Shown in pieces: positions 35,387-44,638 of a stretch of DNA of 64,000 nucleotides (positions within the stretch are counted from its first letter, which is position 1; each line of letters opens with the position of its first letter). The stretch covers positions 1 to 64,000 of the forward strand of contig NZ_JAVRHN010000002.1 of the NCBI RefSeq assembly GCF_031846645.1, written 5' to 3'. The position numbers and the translations under genes are program-made. The DNA comes from Autumnicola psychrophila. Its GTDB lineage: Bacteria > Bacteroidota > Bacteroidia > Flavobacteriales > Flavobacteriaceae. The notes under the pieces were generated by a model. It saw nothing but the letters and a program-made list of their open reading frames with translations, searched no databases and was not told the DNA's origin.

Positions 35387-36573
35387 GATACTAATTTCTG
35401 TAACTTAATTTGTTCCTTTTCCCAGGAAAAAGATTTGGCGTTCTGCCATCTCTCTATATTAGCAGTCGTGTTTATTAAGTTGCGGTCTAGATCCTGAAGA
35501 GATTTTTCTAAGGAAGATTCCATAATAAGACCTGCATTATAATCTAAGGAACTCAAAAACTGGGTTTGACCAAAGGTATTGGTTGCTAAAACATATAAAC
35601 CTGCCTGGACATATGCCAAAAATTTATTTGTTAAACAGATATTGCGATTACCGTCTGCTTCTACATTTTCAAGAGCAAGACCAATATCCATTTGACTTAA
35701 AAATTTATGTAAATCTTCCTGTTTCATGATGTCATGCAGCATTATGTTTTCGCTTAATCTTACAGTATCTAAATAGTTCTGATTAGGATTACCTATAAGG
35801 TGAAATTCTATTTGGTCTAAGCTTTTTGCCGCTGCGAAAATCTTTTCGAGGCCGCGATTGGGACCAATATGCTGAGAAAACCAAACGCATTTCAGAATTT
35901 TTGAACTATTGTTTCCCGGTTTTCTAAAATCTTCTGCATTAAAGGAATTAATGATAGTAACATTTTCTGTTCGGCTGTCCACTTTAAACTGCTTTTCACA
36001 CTCCAGTTGTATTCCTTTGGAAGCATAGGTAATACTATCTGCTCGTAGAAAACTGGTCCTCATAAGCTGGATCCTGTTATTCTTCTCATGAGTTTTATTG
36101 AAATACAGGGCTTCTCCGGGATAATAATCCTCTATATCCAATTGTAGATCAACATCATATTTTTCTGAAAGTTTTACAGCTGAATAAAAAGCACCCAGGT
36201 TATGAGCAACTATTCGGGAAAACTTTAAGTTTTTCTGTAGAGCATTAGCCATAAACCATAATTGCAGGGCTTTGTCATTACTGGCAAATGCACACACTCC
36301 AAAATTGGTTGGAAAAAATGGGTTGAGCACAATAGCAATTTTTTGTAAGACCTTAAAAAAAACTGTTTTAAAAGCTTCTTTTTTTCTGTCGATCTCGACA
36401 AAATGAACTTCCGGGTTTTCAGCTTTAATGGCCTTGGATAGCTCTAAGCTCCAGTCATGATGTTTAAAGCACAAAACATGACAGGTAAATTTATGTTTAA
36501 GGGCTTCAAATTCCTTGACAAGCCTAGGGTTTGCTGCTAAACTTGAAGTTGTAATAAAAAGAAGATGTTTCAT
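35383..36573 (-). CDS. Glycosyltransferase, GT-B fold
   Basis: The 396-residue protein starts MKHLLFITTSSLAANPRLVK, a beginning typical of a GT-B group in Bacteroidota exopolysaccharide loci. A donor-domain strand CVWFSQHIGPNRGLEKIF follows at about 230-247, and then GNRNICLTNKFLAYVQAGLYV near 310-330, which corresponds to the sugar-nucleotide loop. A glycosyltransferase role is inferred from fold and context. Its start codon abuts the stop of the GT2 gene with no gap. Confidence 0.8.
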   Translation of the reverse strand: MKHLLFITTSSLAANPRLVKEFEALKHKFTCHVLCFKHHDWSLELSKAIKAENPEVHFVEIDRKKEAFKTVFFKVLQKIAIVLNPFFPTNFGVCAFASNDKALQLWFMANALQKNLKFSRIVAHNLGAFYSAVKLSEKYDVDLQLDIEDYYPGEALYFNKTHEKNNRIQLMRTSFLRADSITYASKGIQLECEKQFKVDSRTENVTIINSFNAEDFRKPGNNSSKILKCVWFSQHIGPNRGLEKIFAAAKSLDQIEFHLIGNPNQNYLDTVRLSENIMLHDIMKQEDLHKFLSQMDIGLALENVEADGNRNICLTNKFLAYVQAGLYVLATNTFGQTQFLSSLDYNAGLIMESSLEKSLQDLDRNLINTTANIERWQNAKSFSWEKEQIKLQKLVS

Positions 36574-37542
36574 TTATACTTTCACGTATTTGTGAATGAA
36601 CACAGAAAATGATTTTGCCGCGCGCCAGCCAAAAATCGATTTTATGGTTTCAATAATCTTACCTCCCAAAACAGGCTCATAGGTACTACCTCCAAACTGG
36701 TTCACTTTATTAATCGCAGCTTTATAAGTGGTTTTATGCATTGGGTATGCGTCAATGGCTATTATTTTATATTGCAAGGCCATGGCATTTCGGTAAAATT
36801 TTGTATCTCGTACTTTTTCTAATTGTGCTGCTTTAGAGTTTAAAGACTCCAATTGACTTCTAAGATGTTTTTCAGATTTTCCGCTTGATACGCTCCCTGC
36901 TCGTTTGTGTTTTCGATAATAGCATAAAACTTTTTCTGCAAAACAAACCCCATTCGATGCCATAACAACCCTACAAAAAAACTCTCCGTCCTGATCTTTA
37001 ATAAGGCTTTCATCCCAATAGCCCGCTCGATCTATCACTGTCCTTGGAGTTAACCATGCATGCTGTGCAACCATGGTATGTGTTTTCCCATCGGCACCAT
37101 ACAGATTCAGTAAAAACTCGTGAATATTATCTGTATTATACAAAAAAGCTGTGTCCGTTATTATTCCTTCTGTTGGTGTCTCATAAAAATGTAGGGTGCT
37201 ACACGCTGCTATTTTCTCGTTGGTTGTTTCGAGTAATTCTACCTGTACCCTTATTTTTTCTGGATCCAATAAGTCATCTGCATCTAAAAACTGGATATAG
37301 TCACCGGTTGCAATTTTTAAACCATAATTTCTGGCGGCACAGGCGCCTTTTCCGGGATTTTTTATAAGTTTTACATTTTGATTTTTTAAATCTGAAATGT
37401 ATTCAAAAGAACCGTCGGTGGACCCATCATCAATAATTATGATTTCAATATTCTTATGAGTTTGCTTGAAAACAGAATCTAAAGTTGCTTTAATAAACTT
37501 TATACTATTATGATTGGGTATGATGACAGATACTAGTGGCAT
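36574..37542 (-). CDS. Glycosyltransferase family 2
   Basis: The 322-residue GT-A enzyme begins PLVSVIIPNHNSIKFI and has the nucleotide-binding IDDGSTDGS, then GACAARNYGLKIATGDYIQF and the metal site LDADD (about 89-93). The family is inverting, with uracil or thymidine sugar donors in most cases. The C-terminal part is basic and amphipathic, as often in membrane-associated GT2 enzymes. It overlaps the start of the upstream GT4 gene by 10 bp. Confidence 0.93.
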   Translation of the reverse strand: MPLVSVIIPNHNSIKFIKATLDSVFKQTHKNIEIIIIDDGSTDGSFEYISDLKNQNVKLIKNPGKGACAARNYGLKIATGDYIQFLDADDLLDPEKIRVQVELLETTNEKIAACSTLHFYETPTEGIITDTAFLYNTDNIHEFLLNLYGADGKTHTMVAQHAWLTPRTVIDRAGYWDESLIKDQDGEFFCRVVMASNGVCFAEKVLCYYRKHKRAGSVSSGKSEKHLRSQLESLNSKAAQLEKVRDTKFYRNAMALQYKIIAIDAYPMHKTTYKAAINKVNQFGGSTYEPVLGGKIIETIKSIFGWRAAKSFSVFIHKYVKV

Positions 37543-38765
37543 TGTTCTGATAAAAAACCTATAAATTCTTTACTGTTTTTTTTTAGATCAAAGGATGCCG
37601 AATAACTCTGAAATGCTGTTTTTCTACGTGTGTCTTGTACTTCTATAGGCTCATCTACCAAGAGCTCAATCGCGTCTGCGACTTCAGAAGCTTCTGGGTT
37701 TGAGGTCAACAAAATACCGTTTTCTGCGTTTACTAGTTCAGATACCCCGCCAACATCTGTAGCAATTACAGGGATAGAGGCAGAGAATGCTTCCATAATA
37801 ACAACCGGTAAGCCTTCTGTCTCACTTACTAATATTAAAGCATTGATCCCGTTTTCAGAAAAATAAGACCTAATAGCCTCTGGATTTAACCAGCCTAAAA
37901 ACTTCACCTCGCAGTACACATTAAATTTTTCAATTTCTTGTGCACTCTTCCTGACCTCCTCTAAAGCATATCCATCTCCAATATGCGTCCATTTCACAGG
38001 TCTTTTCAAAAGTTTTAAGGCCTCTACAATGAGCCCTAATCGCTTTAAGGGCACAGCTCTGGATACACTTACTATATGGAACTTTTGATCCGGATCCAAT
38101 ATGTTTTCACCCATCTCCTTTGCCCCTAAATAGTGCAATTTGCTTTTGGATTTTATAAATGGATAGAGTTGTGTAGCATAATCCCGTCCATGCTCACTTA
38201 TAAACGTACAAATACTGGCATTTTTTAGTAAATCAGCCTTATAAGGAATGTAATTGTTATGCCTGAACTCATAGAGATCAAAGCCGTGCATTCTGCATAT
38301 AATGTTCTGGTAACCCCATTTACGTAATAATGGAACTAACAATGCATTATTCATTGTCCATTGAAAAAACAATACACTATATTCCTGTTGATCTTTTTCT
38401 TTTTCAAGTTGTTTAAAAATATCTTTTTTAACTATAATATCGCTGTAAATCGTAGCCAGGTACCAATCAATAATAGCCTGTTTCCCCTTTGTTATAGCTC
38501 TGAAAAATTCTCTAAACCACGGTTTTGGTTGCGTAGAAGCTATTAAATGCTTAAGGTATTGGGGCTTGGCAAATAAAGTTTTGCCTAAAGTTGGCTCAAC
38601 GATATGAACATTTTTAGCAAATGAAAATTTATTTTCTTTTGTATAAGTAAATGGAACAATAATTACTTCATCAAACTTTTTCGAGGCTTCATTGACTTCT
38701 GCAGATTTCCAGGTGTAGTCTACAGAAAACGGAAAAGAGTCAGTAAAATAATAGAGACGTCGCAT
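37533..38765 (-). CDS. Glycosyltransferase family 4
   Basis: The 410-residue GT-B enzyme shows RRLYYFTDSFPF at the start. The C-terminal domain has VSVSRAVPLKRLGLIVEAL and the donor loop ILVSETEGLPVVIMEAFSASIPVIATDVGG, with the conserved E-x7-E glutamates. This is the strongest GT4 match in the core. The gene begins directly after the deacetylase gene with no gap and overlaps the next GT2 gene by 10 bp. Confidence 0.94.
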   Translation of the reverse strand: MRRLYYFTDSFPFSVDYTWKSAEVNEASKKFDEVIIVPFTYTKENKFSFAKNVHIVEPTLGKTLFAKPQYLKHLIASTQPKPWFREFFRAITKGKQAIIDWYLATIYSDIIVKKDIFKQLEKEKDQQEYSVLFFQWTMNNALLVPLLRKWGYQNIICRMHGFDLYEFRHNNYIPYKADLLKNASICTFISEHGRDYATQLYPFIKSKSKLHYLGAKEMGENILDPDQKFHIVSVSRAVPLKRLGLIVEALKLLKRPVKWTHIGDGYALEEVRKSAQEIEKFNVYCEVKFLGWLNPEAIRSYFSENGINALILVSETEGLPVVIMEAFSASIPVIATDVGGVSELVNAENGILLTSNPEASEVADAIELLVDEPIEVQDTRRKTAFQSYSASFDLKKNSKEFIGFLSEQCH

Positions 38766-39665
38766 TTAAAAGTTTAACTTATTCAATTTATAGTAACTTC
38801 CTTGAAACGGACTGAAACTTTGGAACACTGACTTCAAATTTTTGGTATCTACGGAAAATCTTAGAAAAGGGTCTTTGTACTGAGTATTATAACCGTGATG
38901 TGCCAAAAAAGGGACCACATCCAATTCTTTGGCGATTTCCAGCGTATCAGTATTCCAATCCTGGGGTTTGCCAAATGGGATTGCAAAATGTGGTACATAA
39001 TTAGGCCAGTGTTTCATGGTTTCGATATTTTTGCGCAAATTTTCCTTTTGGGCTTCACGTGTCAACATAGAGAACCGTAAATGCTCATGTCCGTGCAATC
39101 CAAAATGGAATAATGGGTTGGTGCAGGTTTCAAAATCTTTATAGTTGGCGTAAAATGGCGAAGGCCTTGGATTGTTTTCAACATTAACCGCATCTTCCAA
39201 TTTTAAAAGATTGTGATATTCATTGGAATCAACCGTATTTCTTATAGCAGTGGAGGCTTCAAGTAGCTCGTTATTCTGAAAATAAGGCCCCAAATTATAC
39301 CAATAACCCATTTTTTCTTCGCCGTACGCAGTGTTGATGAAAAATGTGGCTGGAACTTGTAAGCGTTCTAAAATCGGCATTGCCAAACTGGTCATGGATG
39401 CATCGCCATCATCAAAAGTGATGCTGACCATAGTTTCATTGATAGTTTTATTTTTCAAAGCTTTTAAACCTTCCGTCAGAGACACGATGGTAAAATTCTG
39501 CCTGAGGTATGACATGTGCTTTTCAAACAATTCTGTCGTGTTCCAAATAAATTCATTGTGAATTTTCGGATCAAAATCTTCGCCTAACTGATGATAGTTC
39601 AAAATGACCAATTTGGATTTTGGCATCAGAAATTGACTGATTTTTGATTTGAGAGTAGAAATCAT
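38766..39665 (-). CDS. Polysaccharide deacetylase (NodB fold, CE4)
   Basis: The 299-residue protein carries NodB motif 1 as ITFDDGDASM (the catalytic Asp and metal Asp in DDG) and a motif 2-like GLHGHEHLRFSML supplying zinc His residues. The C-terminal part has PHFAIPFGKP, resembling motif 3. It probably removes N-acetyl groups from an amino sugar of the repeat unit. No signal peptide is seen, so a cytoplasmic action on the lipid-linked precursor or nucleotide sugar is possible, unlike the periplasmic CE4 enzymes. It overlaps the GNAT-like gene by 1 bp. Confidence 0.88.
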   Translation of the reverse strand: MISTLKSKISQFLMPKSKLVILNYHQLGEDFDPKIHNEFIWNTTELFEKHMSYLRQNFTIVSLTEGLKALKNKTINETMVSITFDDGDASMTSLAMPILERLQVPATFFINTAYGEEKMGYWYNLGPYFQNNELLEASTAIRNTVDSNEYHNLLKLEDAVNVENNPRPSPFYANYKDFETCTNPLFHFGLHGHEHLRFSMLTREAQKENLRKNIETMKHWPNYVPHFAIPFGKPQDWNTDTLEIAKELDVVPFLAHHGYNTQYKDPFLRFSVDTKNLKSVFQSFSPFQGSYYKLNKLNF

Positions 39666-40570
39666 TATTTATCGGCAATATTCAAATAAAACACTTCGGA
39701 AAATAAAAAATCAATTTTGGGCGTCTGCTCCTGATTGGACTTTATAAAAATGATATCTTCATATTTTTTGTCTACTCGATTTTGTGGTAAGTTTTCAATA
39801 AATAGTTCCGGCAACACCAAACCACCTATTTTTCCATTTAGAAATAAATAATGACTTAGAACATCTAAATTTTTCAATAATATATCAGGTGCGTTGGTAT
39901 AGTGAACTTTATAAAGAAAATAGTTCTTTGTTATAATTGGACGCTTGGTGATTGACTTTGAAGTTACATTAATACGCTGTACCCAAGTTGGTTTTTTATC
40001 AATAGGTTTTAAAATCAATTCCAGATTTTGATCTGTATTCGGTAACTTTAGGTTTAAACTTAAACCTACATAAGGCTGATGGCTTCTGGTAATATCACTT
40101 TGCAATTCAAGAGATTCAATCTTCCGTTGTGCTGCGTAAGACCTAAAACTAAAAGATAATTTGACAATGGTATTAACTATTGGGATTTTAGAGAATTTCA
40201 ACTGGTCCAGAATCTGCGCGACCTTATCATTTGCACTAAAATTGGTGACAATACCATCCTTTAAACGCAGGTATGGCATCAATAATTTTAAGGATTGCTT
40301 TCTATAGTTTTCTTTCACAATCCATGTATGCGAATTATAAAATTTATAGTTTTTACCTCCTATGGTTCTATGATAGGTAAAGCAACCAAAATACCCCACC
40401 ATAGGTTCGTTGGCAAGCGTATTATCAATTAGGCAATTCCCCAAAAATTGATCATGATCGAAAAAGGCCTTTTTAAAACCATCATCCGGTTGTTTGCCAT
40501 ACACCTCAGCAAACAAACTGTGGATTTGACTAAAATCTGAATGTTCTACTTCTTTAAGAACTACTGCCAC
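39665..40570 (-). CDS. GNAT-fold acyltransferase-like protein
   Basis: The 301-residue protein has a GNAT-like N-terminal half: FSQIHSLFAEVYG at the start, MVGYFGCFTY as a central strand pair and NSHTWIVKENYRKQSLKLLM where acetyl-CoA/ACP-binding motif A belongs (the R/Q-x-x-G-x-G/A turn is degenerate). The C-terminal half has no recognisable domain. It lies between the acyl carrier protein gene (1-bp overlap) and the deacetylase gene (1-bp overlap). Transfer of the ACP-bound acyl group onto a sugar amine or hydroxyl is a plausible role, but only inferred. Confidence 0.6.
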   Translation of the reverse strand: MAVVLKEVEHSDFSQIHSLFAEVYGKQPDDGFKKAFFDHDQFLGNCLIDNTLANEPMVGYFGCFTYHRTIGGKNYKFYNSHTWIVKENYRKQSLKLLMPYLRLKDGIVTNFSANDKVAQILDQLKFSKIPIVNTIVKLSFSFRSYAAQRKIESLELQSDITRSHQPYVGLSLNLKLPNTDQNLELILKPIDKKPTWVQRINVTSKSITKRPIITKNYFLYKVHYTNAPDILLKNLDVLSHYLFLNGKIGGLVLPELFIENLPQNRVDKKYEDIIFIKSNQEQTPKIDFLFSEVFYLNIADK

Positions 40571-40809
40571 TAAGCTTCAAGTTTTTCCTCGATATTTATT
40601 TTGATCAATTGAAAATTGAGCATTTCCAGGATTTCCTCTTCTTCAAATTCAATATCAAATTCATCTTCGAGCGCTGTGATCAGGTTGATTGTACCAATAG
40701 AATCCCAGTTATCCAGATCGTCTGGATTGGTATCATCTGTAATTTCTGTTGTTGGAACTTCAAATACCAAGGACATAATTTCCTTTAGTTTATTTTCAAT
40801 TTCAGGCAT
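40570..40809 (-). CDS. Acyl carrier protein
   Basis: The 79-residue protein is a typical PCP/ACP: acidic, helical, with DNWDSIGTINLI around Ser37, the site for the 4'-phosphopantetheine arm. It overlaps the FkbH-like gene by 8 bp and the acyltransferase-like gene by 1 bp, so it is made together with them. A housekeeping role in fatty-acid synthesis is unlikely in this setting. A dedicated carrier for a small acyl or glyceryl unit fits better. Confidence 0.95.
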   Translation of the reverse strand: MPEIENKLKEIMSLVFEVPTTEITDDTNPDDLDNWDSIGTINLITALEDEFDIEFEEEEILEMLNFQLIKINIEEKLEA

Positions 40810-42532
40810 AATTTACTTTTATATAATTATAAGAATTAGAAGCTGAAAGCGAGGTCTTATTCATTGAATACAACTTCATTGCCTCTGTTTCTTCGGTAAG
40901 TTCAAATCCGATTTTATTATAGAAATCAGCGACTTGCGCATTTTTCCTGGTGACCTTATAAGTAGCGTTTAGCTTCTCGACTTTAGTGAAAGCCTGCAAA
41001 AGCACTTCCTCTAAAAATTTATATTCAATAGTCCTCCCTAAAATTCTACAACTCATCAATAGAGTATCAATAATGGCAGTCTGTTGGTCTGTATAGTTTA
41101 CAATGCAAAGTCCGGTAATGCCACTATCTCCAAATTTATCCTTTACGCCAAATGCGAAACAATCATAATCTTTACTATTAACAAATTGTTCCATTTGAGC
41201 TTCAGTATATCTTGGCGTAGTCAGATTAAATTGATTTGTCTTTTGGGTCATTTGCGCCATGCGGGATATAAGTTGGGTGTCATTTTTATGAATGCACAAC
41301 TCCAAATCCAGGGAATCCAAAAAGCTTTCAAAATCTTCAAATTTGTTTTCGGCGGTAGCACGCTCAACATTCTGCTTATATTGGTCCAGTTTGTTAACAT
41401 CTTCCCTGCTTTCGTTAAGCTGAACAAAATAATTGGCCCATTGCTGTTGCTCGATATAATATTGAACAGCATTTTTAGCAACTTGTATTGTTGCTATGGA
41501 AGGTACCTGATCCCGCATCAACTGCACCTCAAAAGCGCTGTCATCAACAAATACAAAAGAATCAATCCCAATATTCAGTTCTTTGGCCAATTGTTTAAGA
41601 TTCTCTCCTTTAGCCTCCCAATTAACTTTTTTAGCCAGCAATACGTCTGCCTTTAAACAAATAGCATTATGATCCTCGAATACTGCATCCACATCGGCAG
41701 CGTTATTCTTGCTTGCCAATGCCAAAAGCACCCCTTTTTTACCCAAAGCCATCGCCCTGTACTGGGCGGCTGCAAAAGGCTGACCTTTATAATTATTTTC
41801 GTCCATGGCAATGTGGTCAACACCATCTTCTCCTAAAATGCCTTTCCATAGTGTATTGTCGCAATCAAGAGCCATAAGTTTTTTAACCTGACCAGTTAAA
41901 GCATTAAAGTAAGGCTGTATCAATTGCACATAATTCCAGTAAAAATCGTGTTTGTACAGTAGTTTGTTCTTAAGATAACCCTTATAGTCAATAGTTTTAT
42001 CAATCCCCGCTTGCACGAGGCACTTATCAATATTGATCCATTTTATGGAGCCCGGAGCCTGCTCTTCACAAAATTGGTTGAGCCGGGAGGCAAGCGCTTC
42101 AAGTGCACCATTTTGCGTCTGTAAAAAGCTAAATGGTAAAGCGGTAAACTTATTCATTATGACTAATGACGCTTTGGATAATGCTTCAAAAGTAATTTTG
42201 AGTTCCGTTTGAATTTTTTGCTCAAGAGCTTCTAAATGTTCAGCAGTAAAAGTTTCAATTTTATACTCCAAACCATGCAAACAGTTGGCCACTTCCCAAA
42301 AAATGAGGATGGTTTTATTCTCTACATTAAATTCCTGGGCATTCTGGGCGATATTATCGTAATCGCCAAAAGAAATTTCTGCTTTAATATTGTGCAGGGC
42401 GCAATTGTATTCCAAATATTCCCTGATGGGATTTGTGGTAATATTATTAAGAACCAGCAGATCAAGGCTATGTTGCTTTGGCTCCTGCTTGAGTTGTGAA
42501 TTAGCTTTTAAAAGGTCTAAATAACTGTTCAT
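40802..42532 (-). CDS. FkbH-like HAD-IIIC family protein
   Basis: The 576-residue protein contains a HAD-IIIC phosphatase core with the DxD motif in LMALDCDNTLWKGILGEDG (about 215-235) and KKGVLLALASKNN as motif II. The second Asp pair sits in FVFVDDSAFE. A C-terminal GNAT-like domain follows (ITGLCIVNYTDQQTAIIDTLLMSCRILGR). FkbH proteins load a glyceryl group from 1,3-bisphosphoglycerate onto an ACP in polyketide pathways. Homologues occur in polysaccharide clusters. The neighbouring ACP makes the same chemistry likely here. A long N-terminal region of unknown role is normal for the family. Confidence 0.9.
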   Translation of the reverse strand: MNSYLDLLKANSQLKQEPKQHSLDLLVLNNITTNPIREYLEYNCALHNIKAEISFGDYDNIAQNAQEFNVENKTILIFWEVANCLHGLEYKIETFTAEHLEALEQKIQTELKITFEALSKASLVIMNKFTALPFSFLQTQNGALEALASRLNQFCEEQAPGSIKWINIDKCLVQAGIDKTIDYKGYLKNKLLYKHDFYWNYVQLIQPYFNALTGQVKKLMALDCDNTLWKGILGEDGVDHIAMDENNYKGQPFAAAQYRAMALGKKGVLLALASKNNAADVDAVFEDHNAICLKADVLLAKKVNWEAKGENLKQLAKELNIGIDSFVFVDDSAFEVQLMRDQVPSIATIQVAKNAVQYYIEQQQWANYFVQLNESREDVNKLDQYKQNVERATAENKFEDFESFLDSLDLELCIHKNDTQLISRMAQMTQKTNQFNLTTPRYTEAQMEQFVNSKDYDCFAFGVKDKFGDSGITGLCIVNYTDQQTAIIDTLLMSCRILGRTIEYKFLEEVLLQAFTKVEKLNATYKVTRKNAQVADFYNKIGFELTEETEAMKLYSMNKTSLSASNSYNYIKVNYA

Positions 42533-42557
42533 TTATACTTTATACTTCTGTTTGGTA

Positions 42558-43745
42558 TTACCACATGACCTGACCACCATTGACGCGGATAGTTTCACCG
42601 GTAACGAAACCGCTCTTTAAAGAATCTGCCAGGAAGACAATGGCCTGGGCGATATCATTTGGTGCTGCTAAACGTTTAAGTGGCGTTTTTGCGGCGGTAA
42701 GCAATTTAGTTTTTTCTGGAATTTCACTTACCAAATTAGTAGGTGTAAGACTTGGTGATACCTGATTAACTCTTATTTTTTTAACCGCTAAGTCTAAAGC
42801 CAAGGATTTCATGAATCCCTGGAGGGCAGATTTAGCAGTGATATAATGAGACCAATTGTTACTTGGTTGCTCAACAACTTGTGATGAAAGCATCACTATT
42901 GAAGCGTTAATATTAAATAAAGACCTCTTCAAACAATTTTGAATGATGGCTAAGGGAGTCTTAATATTAATGTCTAACTGTCTTAAAAAGTCACTCCATT
43001 CTAATTTTTCTATGATTATATTTGGAATAGGTGCAGACAATGCATTTACTAATGCATCTATTTTTAGTTCATATCTTTCCAAAAAGTGCGTGAACATAGC
43101 CCCAAAATCATCCTGATTTAAATTAGCCTTTAATAGGAGTAATTGATTCTCAGGGGCTTCATTTTTAGTCTTTAACAGGGCTTCAGATGATGAATTGTAG
43201 TGGGCAATAACTTTCCAGTTTTGCTTAAGCAATAATTTTACTGTTTCGAAACCAATTCCTCCAGAGGCACCTAATATTAATGCTACCTTTTGGGTTTCTT
43301 CAATATCTTCACCCGTTACGGCTTCTTTGTCCTGGGTTTGCTGTACAATCTTTACTTTGGCAACACCTTTGGTCACCTGTTGCTTATTTTGATTAAATAT
43401 GTTAGTTGAAAGCTCAATGATTTCATCGCGATCATTTTTTTTAATAACCTCAGCAATTACAGTTATGGTATCTCCAATACGAACAGGTAACAAAAAATCG
43501 AGATTTTGTGAATACCATAATGCACCATCTCCGGGTAACTTTGTGCCAATAACTGTCGAAATAAAAGATGCTCCCAACATACCATGGGCTACTTGCTTTT
43601 TAAATGATGTTTTTTTAGCAAATTCAGCATCTACATGTAATCGGTTATCATCACCCGTTAATTGAACGAAATTAGAAATATCCTTTGCAGTAAGTGTATG
43701 CGTTACTTCCGCCTTTTGCCCTATTTTAATTTCAGAGTACATCAT
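42558..43745 (-). CDS. MaoC-like hydratase / short-chain dehydrogenase fusion
   Basis: The 395-residue protein has two domains. Residues 1-135 are a hot-dog-fold MaoC hydratase: ISNFVQLTGDDNRLHVD holds the catalytic Asp/His pair, followed by KQVAHGMLGASF. Residues 150-395 are an SDR: ALILGASGGIGFETV for NAD(P), then the Ser in IVMLSSQV and Tyr-Lys in SHYITAKSALQ. The pair could hydrate an enoyl-ACP and oxidise or reduce the 3-hydroxy group. This fits a route to a 3-hydroxyacyl unit. It overlaps the upstream GT2 gene by 4 bp. Two possible ATG codons are adjacent (43745, 43742). Confidence 0.9.
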   Translation of the reverse strand: MMYSEIKIGQKAEVTHTLTAKDISNFVQLTGDDNRLHVDAEFAKKTSFKKQVAHGMLGASFISTVIGTKLPGDGALWYSQNLDFLLPVRIGDTITVIAEVIKKNDRDEIIELSTNIFNQNKQQVTKGVAKVKIVQQTQDKEAVTGEDIEETQKVALILGASGGIGFETVKLLLKQNWKVIAHYNSSSEALLKTKNEAPENQLLLLKANLNQDDFGAMFTHFLERYELKIDALVNALSAPIPNIIIEKLEWSDFLRQLDINIKTPLAIIQNCLKRSLFNINASIVMLSSQVVEQPSNNWSHYITAKSALQGFMKSLALDLAVKKIRVNQVSPSLTPTNLVSEIPEKTKLLTAAKTPLKRLAAPNDIAQAIVFLADSLKSGFVTGETIRVNGGQVMW

Positions 43746-44638
43746 TTTATTAAATTGATTGCGCTTCGAACAACAGAGCGATTAATTTTGTATATTCTTT
43801 CGGTCAAAAGAATAGTGTACAATTCTTTTATTTCCTTTTTGTTCTCTTTACCTGAAGCCTTTAGAGCTCCAAAAATGTGAAAGGCAAGTGATTTTCTGAT
43901 TAGATTAGAGTTCTTGTTATCACCTTCCTTCTGCAAAAAAAGGTATAGCAGTCTTACTTTCTGAAATGATTTATAGAAATTTGACTTTTTCGAAAAGATT
44001 CCCTGACCGTGAACTCTGTAAAGTGCAAAATGCTCCTGTAAATAATAGTAAGATTTTTGTTTGGTTATTATTAAATTTAAATACCAATCACCAATTGAAA
44101 GTTCGTTCATCGCATCCATCGCATTCCTTTCCATAAGTTCGCTTCTGAAAAGCATTGTATTGGAATGAATTTTATTTTTAACAATGATATCTTGAAAACT
44201 AATTTCACCTTCATTTTTGAATTCCAGTTTATTTTCTACCTGGTTCTCAACATCTCTGCTTACAATCTCACCACAAACTCCACCATATTGTAAATTTTGC
44301 TCCAAAAAATCAACTTGCTTCTGAAGTTTGTTTTCATCAATCCAGTAGTCATCTCCTTCACAAAAAGCGATATATTGGCCTTTTTTACAAGCTTTCATAG
44401 ACCTAATAAAGTTAGGTATAGCACCCAGGTTTCTTGAGTTGTCTAAAAAGCGAATGTTTTTATGAATTGTGGTATAATCTTGGATTATCGAAGCAGTTCG
44501 ATCTGTCGAGCAGTCTTCACCTATCACTACTTCGTAATTAAAGTTAGTTTGCTGCTCTAAAATACTGTCCAAACATTTTTCAATATATTCTTGATGATTA
44601 TAGGTAATCACGCAAACTGATACTTTAGGTTTTTGCAT
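43742..44638 (-). CDS. Glycosyltransferase family 2
   Basis: The 298-residue GT-A enzyme begins KVSVCVITYNHQEYIEKCLD. It has EDCSTDRT as the nucleotide-binding strand-loop and CEGDDYW as the metal-binding EGDD site (about 89-95), which is characteristic of this capsule GT2 subgroup. A basic, helical C-terminus follows. It overlaps the acyltransferase gene by 1 bp and the MaoC-SDR gene by 4 bp, so the three are translated from one message. Confidence 0.93.
   Translation of the reverse strand: MQKPKVSVCVITYNHQEYIEKCLDSILEQQTNFNYEVVIGEDCSTDRTASIIQDYTTIHKNIRFLDNSRNLGAIPNFIRSMKACKKGQYIAFCEGDDYWIDENKLQKQVDFLEQNLQYGGVCGEIVSRDVENQVENKLEFKNEGEISFQDIIVKNKIHSNTMLFRSELMERNAMDAMNELSIGDWYLNLIITKQKSYYYLQEHFALYRVHGQGIFSKKSNFYKSFQKVRLLYLFLQKEGDNKNSNLIRKSLAFHIFGALKASGKENKKEIKELYTILLTERIYKINRSVVRSAINLIK

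Noticed and set aside
41084..41656. 190-residue plus-strand frame opposite the FkbH-like gene
   Set aside because: Hydrophobic and Ile/Phe-rich through antisense reading of a conserved gene; no signal or family.
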